From: Styela clava
Lineage: Eukaryota; Chordata; Ascidiacea; Stolidobranchia; Styelidae
Assembly: GCF_964204865.1 (NCBI RefSeq)
Contig: NC_135251.1
Location: 7,874,001 to 7,938,000, forward strand
Direction of reading: 5' to 3'
Length of the DNA stretch: 64,000 bases
Positions within the stretch are counted from its first letter, which is position 1. Each line of letters starts with the position of its first letter. This document shows positions 26,805 to 38,780 of the stretch, one piece after another. The notes below the pieces were generated by a model. It did not search any database and was not told the origin of the DNA. It worked only from the letters and a program-made list of their open reading frames with translations. Position numbers and translations under genes: made by a program.

Positions 26805-27108
26805 GGTACTTCTGAAGTATGTGAACCAAGATGGCGGACACCGCAACGTAGTATGTGTACCAGGTTAGGATTAGGCCATAGTTGCAGGTACCAATACTGC
26901 GGGAGTCACTTGGTTAGTCCCCAAACTCAGTATGTGTGGCAAGTTAGGATTAGGCTATAACTCCAGGTACAAATACTGCAGAAGTCACTTGGCTAGTCCC
27001 CAAACTCATAATAGAATTGAAATATAGAAAATTGGAATAAAATTATGGCCTAACCTGGTACACATACTACGTTCCGGTGTATCTTGGTTCACATACATCG
27101 GGAGCGCC
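26805..27108. mobile_element. Palindromic hAT MITE with internal duplication
   Basis: Left arm TTCTGAAGTATGTGAACCAA, right arm CATCGGGAGCGCC. The interior segment with GTCACTTGG and CCCCAAACTC is present twice in tandem (about 26905 and 26985). The same insertion site is occupied in copy B (37751-37967). Confidence 0.75.
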
Positions 27109-27635
27109 ATTATTTTACATAACAGTTTGACATAATACAGTCGAATGTCAGTGACAAAATCTTCAACTACCACAAATGGTAGAATAAAAACACTGCGCCT
27201 TGGTCAACGGATGTAAACCATTTTTATTTCAAAAAAAAAAATGTGAGGCAATTTGGAACCACCGTTTTTATGCTAATAAGCTGTCTTCGCATAAAACATT
27301 ACACAACATTGATATGTATGGCAAATCGAATTCAATTGGTTTTTCGCTATTCCAAAGACTTGCCTAAAAATTTTTTCGGGGGTTCTAAGTAAAGTTGCTA
27401 TGGCTGTTATTTGAGTTCGAATGAGTGAGTTACTCGAGTTCCCCCAACATTGCTACCAAGACCCACAGATTAATATGTTATAGGAACAACATTGAATGAA
27501 AATGCTTGATATTTTTGTAACAATGATGATGGCCGCCATCATGCAGATACACTCACTGACTATTTATTAGAACAACAAACAAGTTGAATTATAAGGTTGC
27601 TACATTACATAATGATTAATGGCCATAACTTACAT

Positions 27636-27790
27636 TTGATAACATTCTTTGACTTCTATTTGATGTTTTTTCTTGCCCTTCACTCTGAACTTGGCTCTGT
27701 ATAAGCTTTCACCAATATTCAATATTTGAAGTCTAAAATCTTTCCTATTTACAAGTGTGAATGATTTAAACCCGACAATTTTAACCTGCA
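27636..27790 (-). pseudogene. Possible relic FN3 exon of copy A
   Basis: On the minus strand, GTTGGCATTGCAG precedes an open segment encoding GESLYRAKFRVKGKKK. A TATCAAAT followed by GTAAGTTATGGCC ends it, the same donor context as the FN3 exon of copy B. The YRAKFRVKG stretch resembles the F/G strands of an FN3 fold, but the usual start LPQIENVSSQ is absent. A worse copy lies at 28736-28860. Confidence 0.35.
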
Positions 27791-28159
27791 ATGCCAACAT
27801 AGGTAGAGCTTAGTAATTGTAAACAGAAATGATTGATTTCAATTTCAGTAAGTTTTAAGTACGACATAAAATAAAATATACATATTCAAATTAGCACAAG
27901 GATTATCAGTGCATGCTCGATAGAACTTATATGAATAGACTGATTGAATACGATTTTTGACCAAAATCCTGATTCCAATAGAAAGTAAAAGTTTTTGTTT
28001 ATAGGAGTGAATACATTTTACTATTAACAATGCTCCTGACAAGTATCAAGCTAGTAGTTTCAGAATCTCAACAGGAAGCAACAAAAATCAGAACTGCAAG
28101 AGTTTAAAATCTCTTTCCTGCCCTTACTTCTTGCCAAAGCTCAAAACATTCTCTTATAG

Positions 28160-28692
28160 CAGTGGTCGTCAAACATTTTTCAAAAAATTATGACGTATGA
28201 TAAGCATTCCTGAAAAAAATATTTTTTAAAATTGTTCGAACCACTAAAGATCACAATAAAATCTCTTTCTAGGCACTTGCAAAATAGCGTTTTCAAAGTG
28301 TGACTTGCCATATTTTCCGACATCTAAATAGAATGCCCTCATATGTTTAACGAGTATTTTGTTGATGACTATTCATTGTTATGTCACCCTTGTGTCTGTT
28401 ATGCTCAATTACCTTATTTCTCTATGCCAGCGCAGGCCTGAGTCACATTTCGAAAATTGTATCACATGCTCTAGATTTTGTGTTACAATTTAAATAATTT
28501 TCATTACACAATAGCCTTATTAAAAAAAGATATCACTCTAATTCAGATATCCAAATATGCTATGTAGTGCTAGTCAGCTTGTTGTAGAATGCACGCAATT
28601 GAATAACGAAAAATAAAACAAGAATACAACGTCGGACACTAGACGAACCCCACAATATTTCAGGGTCCCACGCTTTGGTGACCCCTGTGTTA
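28160..28692. mobile_element. Degraded hAT-like element between the FN3-like relics
   Basis: AGCAGTGGTCGTCAAACATT at the left and CCCACGCTTTGGTGACCCCTG at the right have the shape of diverged hAT terminal repeats. No transposase is present. Confidence 0.4.
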
Positions 28693-28735
28693 TAGCACCT
28701 AAAACTTTTCCTACCAATAACAAGAACATCCATTT

Positions 28736-28860
28736 GATGTTTTTTTCCTGCATTTTACTCTAAGCTTCCACTTATATACAATATTCGAAGACTAAAATTT
28801 TTCCAGTTTAAACATGTGAATGGTTTAAACCCAACATTTTTAAACTGCAATGCCAACATA
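28736..28860 (-). pseudogene. Second decayed copy of the FN3-like relic
   Basis: Repeats the 27655-27805 segment about 1.08 kb away (TTTGATGTTTTTTCCTGC, TGGTTTAAACCCAACA, CTGCAATGCCAACATA). The open frame is lost. Confidence 0.35.
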
Positions 28861-28987
28861 AGTGGCGCTTAGCCATATGGCTTGGAAAGACGTTTACAAG
28901 AAGTCAAATAACTATCAAAATTTTTACTGTGGCTTGGGAAATTTTATATTTTTAATCTGAAATTATAATAATATTAAATTTTACTTA

Positions 28988-29628
28988 TCTCTTTCTGTGC
29001 GGTGGGCACGTATACGTACCAACGACAAAAGCCGCTAGATTGCGGCGGGTACGTTGATGTACTCCATTGTTTTATTTAGCAATCGGTCGCCAACTGTTGG
29101 TCTAGTTTTTCCGAGTTTTAGTTTATTGATAAGAAGTCTTCTTCGAGATTAACATAAGCGACGGTAAATCTCGCTTTCGTTTACGACGGGAATTTTAATT
29201 GCGGCGAAAGGAGGGAGTGTTTTTGAAATTTATGCAAATTTCGGTGTTTTTTTGGGTGGTTATAGAAGACATATCATCCCTTCCATCTACCAAAGTATTT
29301 TGAGTTCGATCACAAAATTGCAATACAGCAATATTATGCTATTGTTTGCCAACCACGAAGCGGTAACAGTAAAGGATTTAGAGAATATTTCTATTTTTTA
29401 TCACGATTTGAAGTTTCAACTCCCAAAAAAAAAAAATGCCTTTCCTCCTTCCAGTTTGTGACTCAGACCACCACTTTTGAAAAAAATAAGCTTTCCAACG
29501 AGCCGTCAGTAGGCAGCAGAAGATCATTAGTTTTTCGTCAGTCGATCGATTAGTTGTGGGGGTACAAATGCATAAAATCGGCGTAGCAAATACGATGATT
29601 TGATAAAAAATAAAAATCGCATCGAAAG
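28988..29628. mobile_element. Possible piggyBac-type non-autonomous element
   Basis: The right end, read inward from TTAA, is CCCTTTCGATGCG. The left end reads TCTCTTTCTGTGCG after CTTA. The similarity of the first dozen bases and the TTAA at the right fit a piggyBac-like element with a damaged left site. The interior is GC-richer than its surroundings, and neither open frame is recognisable. Confidence 0.3.
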
Positions 29629-29708
29629 GGTTAAACTCATACTTTAACAGTAAAATTTTGCGTACATAATGAATTTGTTGCAATTATGATGATTTAGAAT
29701 AAATTAAA

Positions 29709-29845
29709 CCATGAAAAGACCCGACATGAACTGGTGAATAGACGATAGGCCGTGATTCGCCATATAATTAAGCAGTGTTATTGGCTTTCCTCTACCTCAG
29801 GTCGCTCAGGATATGTAAATTCTCTCCTATCTTACCGTATCCTAA
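29709..29845 (+). repeat. SINE-like family 1 fragment
   Basis: Contains CCCGACATGAACTGGTGAA, GATAGGCCGTGATTCGCCAT, TTATTGGCTTTCC and GGATATGTAAATTC. Confidence 0.55.
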
Positions 29846-29849
29846 TAAT

Positions 29850-30553
29850 AACCTTCCTTTTTAAAATAAAATAAAGTTGTTGTATATCAAAGGCCTCAAA
29901 TAATAGTAAATTAGAGCTTATATCTCTAACGTTAAGAATCCCAAAGTTTTGTCTATTTTTTTAATACTCTGCCTTCGTGATACCTAAAAATATTTAGGCC
30001 GGAAGTTACAATTTAGTCACTATGGATACCTAAATAGATATTGCTCATTGCTGTCACATAGTGGCTGCTGTTGAAGTTCAACAAAATACCAAATTGTATG
30101 GGAGACGGGTTGTTGGTTGTATAATATTATTTGAAGTACTACTAAAAAAGGTGGTAGTCGTGTTGAGTTTGCTTAATAGCATTTGATGTATTGGAAGGAA
30201 AAGTCAGAATTGTGTTGAAATTATATAAAATGTCCTGATCATCAGATGTCAATCATCGAGACCAAATTGATGAATTTTGTTGTTCTATACTGCCACCTAG
30301 CGGATACTTTTTCAAATGTTTGCTCATGTCAGTCATGACCATTTATCCCATTTCTCCAGATAAACATTTTTTTGCCTCGAAACGAAAGCACTTAAATAAT
30401 AATAACGATATAATGGAAACAAGTGGAACACGTGGTATAGGTGTGGGACTGAAACGTCTTCTGTTGTAATTGCTAATTAAACTAGTTGGAGTCAATATAT
30501 AATAGGTTACTTGTTCCAGTTGAGATGTCTGTTAATTTGATATAACAGCAAGG
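29850..30553. other. AT-rich sequence, nothing recognised
   Basis: No gene or repeat boundary was identified. Confidence 0.4.
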
Positions 30554-30561
30554 ATCTACCC

Positions 30562-32125
30562 CAGGGGTGTCAAACTCATGAGTTCTCGAGGGCCGCATTG
30601 CATTTTGGGAATTGTGCAAAGGGCCGCAAACAGCTTTTGATAATGTATACTTGAAGCATATTTTAGATGGGTGTAGTTTGTGACATATATTGTAATTTGT
30701 GATGTAAATAAACAGTCGAAGGAAGTTTTGTTCTTTTCTTAAATTTCAAATGCCATTTACACATTAATTTTTGTATTTCACTATTATTGCAATTTATTGC
30801 AAAAAATCAGTTTTCATGTACACTACTATCCATTTTTACTATCACAATTTTTAACAAAGTTTTGATAGGGTAAGAATAATACATACACCGAAAATGACTT
30901 AATCTAAATATATAAACCTAAAATTTTCAAAAATACCACAGAATAAACTCAATGTTTTTTCATTACATATAATCTGACGTTTGGCATCTCCTGTGTGCCA
31001 CCAGCTTACTAATACCAGGCTGAAATGATTTTACAGTACCAACTCTAATTAACGAAGTCACATGAGAATTTTCGATTAATTTCAGTAATGAAAAAAAAAA
31101 TTACGTTTCTCATTTCTTTTATGGATCAGTAAACAAACAAATGACTGACTTTTCGGACCATAAATTTTGCGACATTTCCTTCCATTACGTGGAATAGGAC
31201 TGCTTGAGTTGTGATTGATATTGATTTTTAGTAACTATTGTATAATTATAACAAGAGAGCTGTGCTCAAATATATGGACACGTTAACCAGAGCGAAGCAG
31301 TATTTACCTTTGACGCCACCGGTACCCACAAAAAATTCGGAGTTTCGCGTAGAAATAATTTACAGAATCGAACCGGACAGCCAGTGTTCCCATGGATAAA
31401 ATAATACAGCGAAATTTTGGACGAAATATCAGATTTCATGCGAAATTTAGAAATAAATAAAAGTAATAGCCTTCTGGCAAAAAAATCAATCTTTACTCAT
31501 TGAATATTTCAAAGCAATTGGTCCGGTAGTCAAAGAGAAAAGCGATTTAAAAAAAATGATGGAGACAAATAATAATAATAATACCAATAACAACAAAATT
31601 TTGAAACTATCGTTATGTCCACTACGTGTCCAATAATATACAAACACATAAAAAATTTCTGTAAGAAGTTGATTCTCAAATTTGTCATAATTGACTGCTG
31701 AGCTCATTTTGATAATGTCTACTTATATTGTATCTTTCATTGTACTGATGGAAATGTGACAAATTAAACGATGTGCTTCAGAATTTTGAGAAATGCAGAA
31801 ATATTGCAACTCCCATTTTTTTTCAAAAATGCCACCTTCTTCATGTACTTTGCGTTTCATTTAATCCCTAAAGTGTTTTTTGCTAGCTTCTCAAGTGTAT
31901 CCAGAATTGGGCCAAATTGAAAACAAAAAAATTTAATTTTCTAAAAATATTTTCAATAAATTGTCGTTTTCTGTGTGAATAAGCAATTTCACTTTAAAAG
32001 GTTTGAAAAATGTATTCCACTCAGATAGGAAAAAACTTTTTACAATTATTGTTAGGCGTTCGAGGGCCGCATTGGAAGTTCTATTGGGCCGCATGCGGCC
32101 CGCGGGCGCAAGTTTGACACCCCTG
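30562..32125. mobile_element. hAT-type element (GTGTCAAACTC ends), 1.56 kb, non-autonomous here
   Basis: The ends are CAGGGGTGTCAAACTC and its inverse GTTTGACACCCCTG, followed inward by CGAGGGCCGCATTG and, at the right, GGGCCGCATGCGGCCCGCGG. The flanks ATCTACCC and ATCTAGAC are a worn 8-bp duplication. It has no transposase and is interrupted near 31250-31637 by another repeat. The sister copy is 44185-48047. Confidence 0.75.
31250..31637 (+). repeat. ACAAGAGAGCT repeat, nested in the hAT element
   Basis: Starts AACAAGAGAGCTGTGCTCAA and ends CACTACGTGTCCAATAAT. The core words are AAGTAATAGCCTTCTGGCAA, TTTCAAAGCAATTGGTCCGG and CGTTATGTCCACTACGTGTC. Other copies are at 32640-32830 (truncated), 58205-58500 (inverted) and 62306-62545. 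It has no terminal inverted repeats and no A-tail. Confidence 0.6.
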
Positions 32126-32639
32126 ATCTAGACAATTGCCTGTATAGATTTTATTTCCTTCAATAAATATATTACAATAAATTAAATCAAATAAACCAAC
32201 TTACAATTCCAAGTTATTATTATTAACAGTTGATTGGTAGAGATCATCTGGTTATTAATGTTTGACGATAATGATGATCTCCTTGTATGTTTGAGAACGT
32301 ATTTAAAGGGGTACAACAATTTATTTTATCCTTCTCGATTGTTCGAGACCGTTCTTACACAGATTATTCATGTAAAACAAGGTCATTTGACATATCACAC
32401 GGGAATTATTCGCTATTTCGCATGTTATGTTGAAATATCATATTGGAATCTTCTAGAATATTCTCCAATATTTATGACTTAAGAATTATATTTAGTCCTG
32501 ATGTCATTATTTCAAAATTATTGGTTAATTTGTTACAGGATAAGCTGAGTTATTTGGGGTCGTGTTTACTTATTGACTTGTTAATGGTCAATATTACATT
32601 TTTCAGTGCAATGCATAAAAAATTCCCAGTACAATTATA

Positions 32640-32830
32640 AACAAGAGAGTTTTGCTCAAATATATGGACACGTAGCGCCACATAGTAGCAAATTTGGATG
32701 ACGTCATAGCACAAAAAAAAACGAATCCTATTCAGCTCACCGATATATTTGAAATAAATAAAAGTAATAGCCTTTCAGCAAAAAATTTAAACTTTAAGCA
32801 CTGGCAAGAGAAACTTTGATTCCAGACCTT
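32640..32830 (+). repeat. ACAAGAGAG repeat, 3'-truncated copy
   Basis: Begins AACAAGAGAGTTTTGCTCAA, contains GATGACGTCATAGCA and AAGTAATAGCCTTTCAGC, and stops before the usual right end. Confidence 0.55.
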
Positions 32831-32881
32831 TTTGCAACATTTCCCCTGTAATTCCCAGTTATGATTCCACGTTCAATCACA

Positions 32882-33117
32882 GGTGCTCCCGAAGTATGCG
32901 AACCAAGATGGCGGACATCGGAACGTAACATGGGTAACAGGTTAGGGTTAGGCGATAATTTTTTTCCAATTTTCCTTCTTTTAGTCCTATTATCAGTTCG
33001 AAGACTAGCCAAGAGCCTCCCGTAGTATTTATACCTAAAATTATGGCCTAACCCTAACCTAGTACACGTATTACATTCCGATGTCCGCCATCTTGGTTCG
33101 CATACTTCGGGAGCCCC
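32882..33117. mobile_element. Palindromic hAT MITE, complete 236-bp copy
   Basis: Starts GGTGCTCCCGAAGTATG and ends CATACTTCGGGAGCCCC, with exact 8-bp duplications CAATCACA (32874-32881 and 33118-33125). The inner arms read GATGGCGGACATCGGAACGT and its inverse. This copy best defines the family ends. Confidence 0.85.
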
Positions 33118-33159
33118 CAATCACATCTGCTCTATTCTGCATTTGAAACCAATAACTGG

Positions 33160-33660
33160 TTGACAATTTCCATACCTGACATGGATTCGCCATATGTTAA
33201 TAGACAAGTTTATGTTTCCATCCAGTAAAAAAATGATATACAATGTTTAAACGAATAATATTGAATACACGTTTCACTGGGGAAGGGAAGTCGCGGAGTC
33301 AAATCTGGTTATCAAGCGGCGACACCCAAGGTTTGAATATCTGATTAAACATTAGTACGGTAAGTTATGGCAACTTGATTGTCAAGTTGTCTCTTCCCCA
33401 GGATAATTATTAAAATCCAGGATATGAATGAAAAATTGTGTGAAAAAGTGTTGACCTGTCACAGGTCCATGCGCTTTGTACAAATAACTGGCTTACTAAT
33501 CTCATACCCATCATAGACTGGTAAGTGTACGAGACACCGTGGATGAGCATATGAAAAAGTTGTCTTATCAGCTTTCGTCTACCCTGGGATAAATATGTAA
33601 ATCCCATAACCATCAAGTGCATGCATCTGAAATAAAACAACTGGTCATCAACCTCGTACA
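33160..33660 (+). repeat. Mosaic of SINE family 1 and 2 fragments
   Basis: CATACCTGACATGGATTCGCC (family 1, 33170), CACTGGGGAAGGGAAGTCGC and CTGGTTATCAAGCGGCGAC (family 2, 33275-33330), then CCCATCATAGACTGGTAAG and GGGATAAATATGTAAATCC (family 1, 33505-33605). Confidence 0.5.
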
Positions 33661-33689
33661 TATAAATGAAAAAGGTAAATGTTGACCTA

Positions 33690-35130
33690 TGAGATGTTCT
33701 ACGTTAAGTCAATTTGAAAGTCATGTAAAACGAGGAAACCTTATGCTTGTGCAATATGTGGGAAAAGTTGTTCTACATTAGGTAATTTGAAAAATGACAT
33801 ACAAATCCATCTCGAAAAGAAACCTTATGTTAGTGAAATATGTGGGAAAAATTGTTCTACATTGAGTAACTCAAAAAAAAGTCACATACAAATTTATATT
33901 CGAAAGAAACCTTATGTTTGTGGAATTTGTGGGAAAAGTTGTGCTACAATAAATGATTTAAAAAGTCACGTACACATCCATACAGGAGAGAAACTTTATG
34001 GTTGTGGAATATGTGGGAAAAGTTGTTCTACATTAGGTAACTCGAAAAGTCACATACAAATCCATATTGAAGAGAAACCTTGTGTTTGTGGAATATGTGG
34101 GAAAAGTTGTTATACATTAAGTAACTCGTAAGGTCACATACAAATTTATATCGAAGCGAAACTCTATGTTTGTGGAATATGTGGGAAAAGTTGTTCTACA
34201 TTAAGTAACTCGTAAGGTCACATACAAATTTATATCGAAGCGAAACTCTATGTTTGTGGCATATGTGAGAAAAGTTGTTCTACAAGAAGTAACTCGAAAA
34301 GTCACATACAAATTTATATTGAAGAGAAACCTTATGTTTGTGGAATATGTGGGGAAAGTTGTTCTGAATTAAGTAACTCGAAAAGTCACATACAAATCCA
34401 TACCGAAGGGAAACCTTAGGTTTGTGGAATATGTGGGAAAAGTTGTTCTGAATTAGGTAACTCGAAAAGTCACATACAAATCCATCTCGAAAAGAAACCT
34501 TATGTTTGTGAAATATGTGGGAAAAGTTGTTCTACATCGAGTAACTCAAAAAAAGTCACATACAAATTTATATTCAAGAGCAACCTTATGTTTGTGGAAT
34601 TTGTGGGAAAAGTTGTGCTACAATAAATGATTTAAAAAGTCACGTACACATCCATACAGGAGAGAAACCTTATGGTTGTGGAATATGTGGGAAAAGTTGT
34701 TCTACATCAGGTAACTCGAAAAGTCACATACAAATCCATATCGAAGAGAAACCTTGTGTTTGTGGAATAAGTTGTTATACATTAAGTAACTCGTAAGGTC
34801 ACATACAAATTTATATCGAAGCGAAACTCTATGTTTGTGGAATATGTGGGAAAAGTTGTTCAACATTAAGTAACTCGTAAGGTCACATACAAATTTATAT
34901 CGAAGCGAAACTCTATGTTTGTCGCATATGTGAGAAAAGTTGTTCTACAATAAGTAACTCGAAAAGTCACATACAAATTTATATTGAAGAGAAACCTTAG
35001 GTTTGTGGAATATGTGGGAAAAGTTGTTCTGAATTAGTTAACTCGAAAAGTCACATACAAATCCATACCGAAGAGAAACCTTAGGTTTGTGGAGTATGTG
35101 GTAAAAGTTGTTCTACATTAAGTATAAACT
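33690..35130 (+). pseudogene. Decayed C2H2 zinc-finger array, about 17 units of 84 bp
   Basis: Each 84-bp unit encodes one finger of the form CGICGKSC-x7-SHIQIH with a linker from TGEK to IEEK or IEAK. The longest open part, 33787-34131, has four fingers. One of them (CGICGKSCATINDLKSHVHIHTGEK in total) keeps both Cys, both His and the Leu. Most units have Cys in place of the core Phe and Ser in place of the core Leu, and several carry TAA or TAG stops (AACTCGTAAGG) or one-base shifts. No KRAB or other N-terminal domain is visible. The block from about 33806 repeats at 34481, giving a 675-bp higher-order repeat that includes the stops. It is a dead zinc-finger gene now behaving like a minisatellite. 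Confidence 0.8.
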
Positions 35131-35307
35131 TATTAACTCGAAATAAACTGGGTTGACATTGAGCAGCTTTTCAAAATTGGTCAAATTGTCTAACTTCAGA
35201 CTCTCAAGGGTCAAAACTTTGCGTTTCGGCTTTTGTGTCTATATATTAATTATATGTATATATATTTAAAATTTCATCAAGTTCGCAGTATTGAATCACG
35301 TGGGGGA

Positions 35308-35525
35308 TAACTATTTGCGAGAGATTTGCTGGACTCTTCGTCGCTGTAGGGTGGTTCATGTAACCGCTGGTCGGTTACGGCTTTCGCAGAATAATTGGCT
35401 TACTAATCCCATACCTGACATGGACTGGAAAACGAATGATAGAACGTAGTTATAATTAAGTCGGTTTATCGACTTTCCTTACCTTACCCCTTGCATAAAT
35501 ATGTAAATCCTATCTTATCCCAAGT
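35308..35525 (+). repeat. SINE-like family 1 copy
   Basis: Contains TTTGCGAGAGATTTGCTGG, GTAGGGTGGTTCATGTAACC, CATACCTGACATGGACTGG and CATAAATATGTAAATCC. Confidence 0.6.
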
Positions 35526-35570
35526 ATTTTAACTATTCTCGTATACAGACACAATGATCTAGTTCAGGGT

Positions 35571-36175
35571 GGTTCAAGGTTGACGGCCTCGCAGGCCACA
35601 CTATTATTTTTGTATTAGCCGCGGGCCACAATAGTGCCATGAATAGGTAAACATTGCAATACAAAACAAACACTTTCATTGTCCAAACACATTGATCATT
35701 ATTTGTCACTTATTAAGCTAAAACATGCCAAAACCACCAAAAAACTCACTAAAAAGTGCAAAAATATTATTATATCTACATTTGGTGTAAGATTTCAAAC
35801 TCTTCATAACGGAGAAAATGTCGTTTTAGATTGTCACCGACACAACTTGCAGACATATTGAGCAAGCATTGTGGTATTTTCCCTCCCATATCCAGTCAAA
35901 CATCTGTTTGAATTGGTCATCTGTACGTTTCCTTGGCCAATTATGTGCAATTGTTCTGAATCCCCATAAAAGTTATAAGTTGGAGGTGGTGGTGGTTGAT
36001 GATCTGCACGAAAAGAACAATGTTGGATGGACCAGGATGAAATCGTACGAAATTGCTTTTAATTAAACCATTGTGATGTAACAAGCTAAATTAAACTTTG
36101 CTCGTGTCAAACGTCACGCTGAGGTTAAACGGTCAATTATACCCAGTTAACGGTTAAAATGAAATTTCCAGCCTC
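35571..36175. mobile_element. hAT end fragment plus a fragment of the GGGCTGGGAA family
   Basis: CAGGGTGGTTCAAGG and GCCGCGGGCCACAATAG at 35571-35640 look like the left end of a hAT element with no right end. 35990-36175 shares AAATTGCTTT, GTCAAACGTCACG and CAGTTAACGGTTAAAAT with the 25846-26533 element. Open frames at 35679 and 35869 are not recognisable. Confidence 0.4.
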
Positions 36176-37244
36176 AATTGTCAGGCATTTAATGTTTCAT
36201 TAATCATTTGTGAAATAATGAAAAGTAAGCAACATGATATGGGTTACCCCTGGGCTACCATATAATGCTGGGCTTTTTTCGAAGGCATTTCGCAATTAGC
36301 AAAAATCGTCACATGGCACTGAGATATAGACATAAAATATATAACCAAATTTTCCAGTAGTGCCGTCAATTACTCACCTACTGGTTCTAATGAAAAATCA
36401 AATCACGGTCGCATATCTCCTGTTCATCACCATATTTCACCATCTCATATCTATTGTTTCTTCTGGGATATTCTTCTAATTCAGGGAGAAGACGGAACTT
36501 GTAATCATTTCCTTGCTTTCCTAAAAATGTTTTGTCTACTAGGAAAGTATGGCCATCAGGAAAATCAAAATGCAAATTTTCTGGTTCACGTTCAATTTGG
36601 AGTTTCATGCTAACTCTGTCTCCAATTCGTAACAAGATCTGAGGGAGATGAAAAGGAGCAAGTTGTGCACCCAGGTCTTTATAATAATGTCTGACATTGC
36701 TCTGAACAGTCTCACCACATGTGAAAAATGCAAAATAAAATTGGTTTTTGTTTAAAATATAAAGACGATGTTCCATAAGAAGCTCCACTGTTTTAAATAG
36801 CAACCACCTGATTACAGCCATAATCGGGCTAAACTTTCTGCAACGAAATTCTATGTTGTTATCCTCTGTTATTCGATTAGGATTAATAATGTCCCAATCA
36901 GTTTCACTTGAAAAATGTAATATGTCAATTTTGTCTTTCTCTAGACCGACACACCATGACTGGATTTGCACGATCGCATCTTTGAGAAATTCAGAATCTG
37001 CGCTAATATCGAAAAATGGTGTGATACCAATGTATTTATTCTTCTGGGCATAGTGAATTGTCAATTCCAACCGACATCCAGACCATTGTTTGTTTGTTGA
37101 AAGTTCCACTAAGAAACGTGACTTTGCATTCGTTCAGTTTCATGGAGCCGCCAGCAACTTCAACGTTTACCACTAAAAAATTAGATTTGTTTAATCATAA
37201 CAGGTGGTTCCAAAGTTATCTAAAGACCCTTCCAATGTCATTAG

Positions 37245-37385
37245 GTTTTCCATAGTGATGCCAGGTAAAAGGAAGTAGACATGATGCTTCAATCGTATAG
37301 CAAACTACACACAGCCTTTGTTCGATTACCAGTCCATGTCAGGTATTGGAATAGTTAACCAGTAATTTGTTTCAGATGTAGGAAG
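37245..37385 (-). repeat. SINE-like family 1 fragment in copy B intron
   Basis: Matches the 25612-25745 insertion at the same intron position in copy A. Confidence 0.6.
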
Positions 37386-37750
37386 CCCATTAGAGAAATT
37401 ACTGAAATAAAACGCAAGAAGTAGCGTGAGCAGGAAATGGGTACTTGGACATAAATCAAATCAGGCTCAGCTCCAATTTCACTATCATTTGAACATTTGG
37501 CGCAAAGAAAGCAAAATATAGAAATGGCTTGCTAGCACTGGGGATACGACCAAATATTTGTTACCATAAGTTGCTCGAGTAATTCCCTTTGTATTGAGTT
37601 AGAATTTTCAATTATTTTTTTTCCCAGTTCAATCTGGTATTCCAAAACTTAGCCATGTTTAGAAGTAGAAATATGATTTGGCTTCATAAATCTAGATTGC
37701 TTGTATGACCAGAGCCCAATATATCTTCGTGTATTGTATAAAGGGAATCA

Positions 37751-37967
37751 AGATGGCGGACACCGGAACGTGGTATGTGTACCAGGTTAGGGTTAGGCCA
37801 TAATTCCAGGTCCAAATATTACGAGAGTCACTTGGCTAGTCCCCGAACTCGTAATAGAACTAAAATGTAGAAAATTGGAATAAAATTACGGTATGTCCTA
37901 ACCTTAACCTGGTACACATACTACGTTCCGGTGTACGCCATCTTGGTTCACAAACTTCGGGAGCACC
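37751..37967. mobile_element. Palindromic hAT MITE in copy B intron
   Basis: Retains AATCAAGATGGCGGACACC, the interior GAGTCACTTGGCTAGTCCCC and the right arm CTTCGGGAGCACC. The left tip is lost. It is the same insertion as 26805-27108 in copy A, without the internal duplication. Confidence 0.75.
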
Positions 37968-38518
37968 ATTATTTTACATAACAGTTTGACATAGTACAGT
38001 CTAACGTCAGTAATCAAATCTTGAACTACCACAAATGGTGGAATAAATTGATTGTGCCTTGGTCAACAGATATTCATTTAACAAAAAGATTTGAGGCCAT
38101 TTGGAATCACTGATTTTTTGCCAATATGCCGTCTTTACATGAAAATTTACACAACATTGATATGCATGGTAAATCGTATTCAATTGATTTTTGCTATTCG
38201 AAAGACTTGCTTAAAAATTTTTGGGGTTCTAAGTAAAGTTGCTATGGCTGTTATTCGGGTTCGAATAAGTGAGTCACTCAAGTCCCCCAAATATTGTTAC
38301 CAAGGCCCACAGAAGACAGATTAATATGTTATTGAAACAACATTGTCGGACGCAAATTGCACCAATACGTGAATTTTAAAATGCAAATGCTTGATATTTT
38401 TATAATAATGATGATGAGAGCCACCATGTAGATGCATTCATTGACCATTTATTAAAACAACAAACAAGTTGAATTATAAAGTTGCTACTCCACCTAATGA
38501 TTAATGGCCATAACTTAC

Positions 38519-38780
38519 GTTTGATAACATTCTTTGACTGTGTTTTGATGCCAGAGTTTTTTCCAATTCATCTTTGGCCCAAACTTGGAAACGATATTTT
38601 TTACCAAGTGTAGGTGACTTCATTCTATACTGAGGAACCTCTGTAGTGTCTCTTTGAGTTTCACATCATCACAGAAAATTTCTATGTTGTATAGAACGTT
38701 TCTGTCAGGTACTTGATTCGAAGTCAAAAGAATGTCGGATCCACATTTTTGGGATGAAACATTTTCAATTTGCGGCAAAG
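38519..38780 (-). pseudogene. FN3 exon of copy B (frameshifted)
   Basis: Encodes LPQIENVSSQKCGSDILL as in copy C, then shifts frame where CACATTGCAGAGATTCC of copy C is shortened by four bases. The splice sites (TTTAG acceptor, GTAAGT donor) are intact. Confidence 0.8.

Noticed and set aside
33690..35130. Regular 84-bp spacing suggesting a CRISPR-like or tandem satellite array
   Set aside because: The unit translates as a C2H2 finger with a TGEK-type linker, and repeats and spacers are not distinct. The genome is clearly eukaryotic.
36387..37109. An intact 240-aa FIIND gene in copy B
   Set aside because: The frame starts in a shifted reading produced by a 4-base insertion and ends in another shift. 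The true exon is broken at both places.
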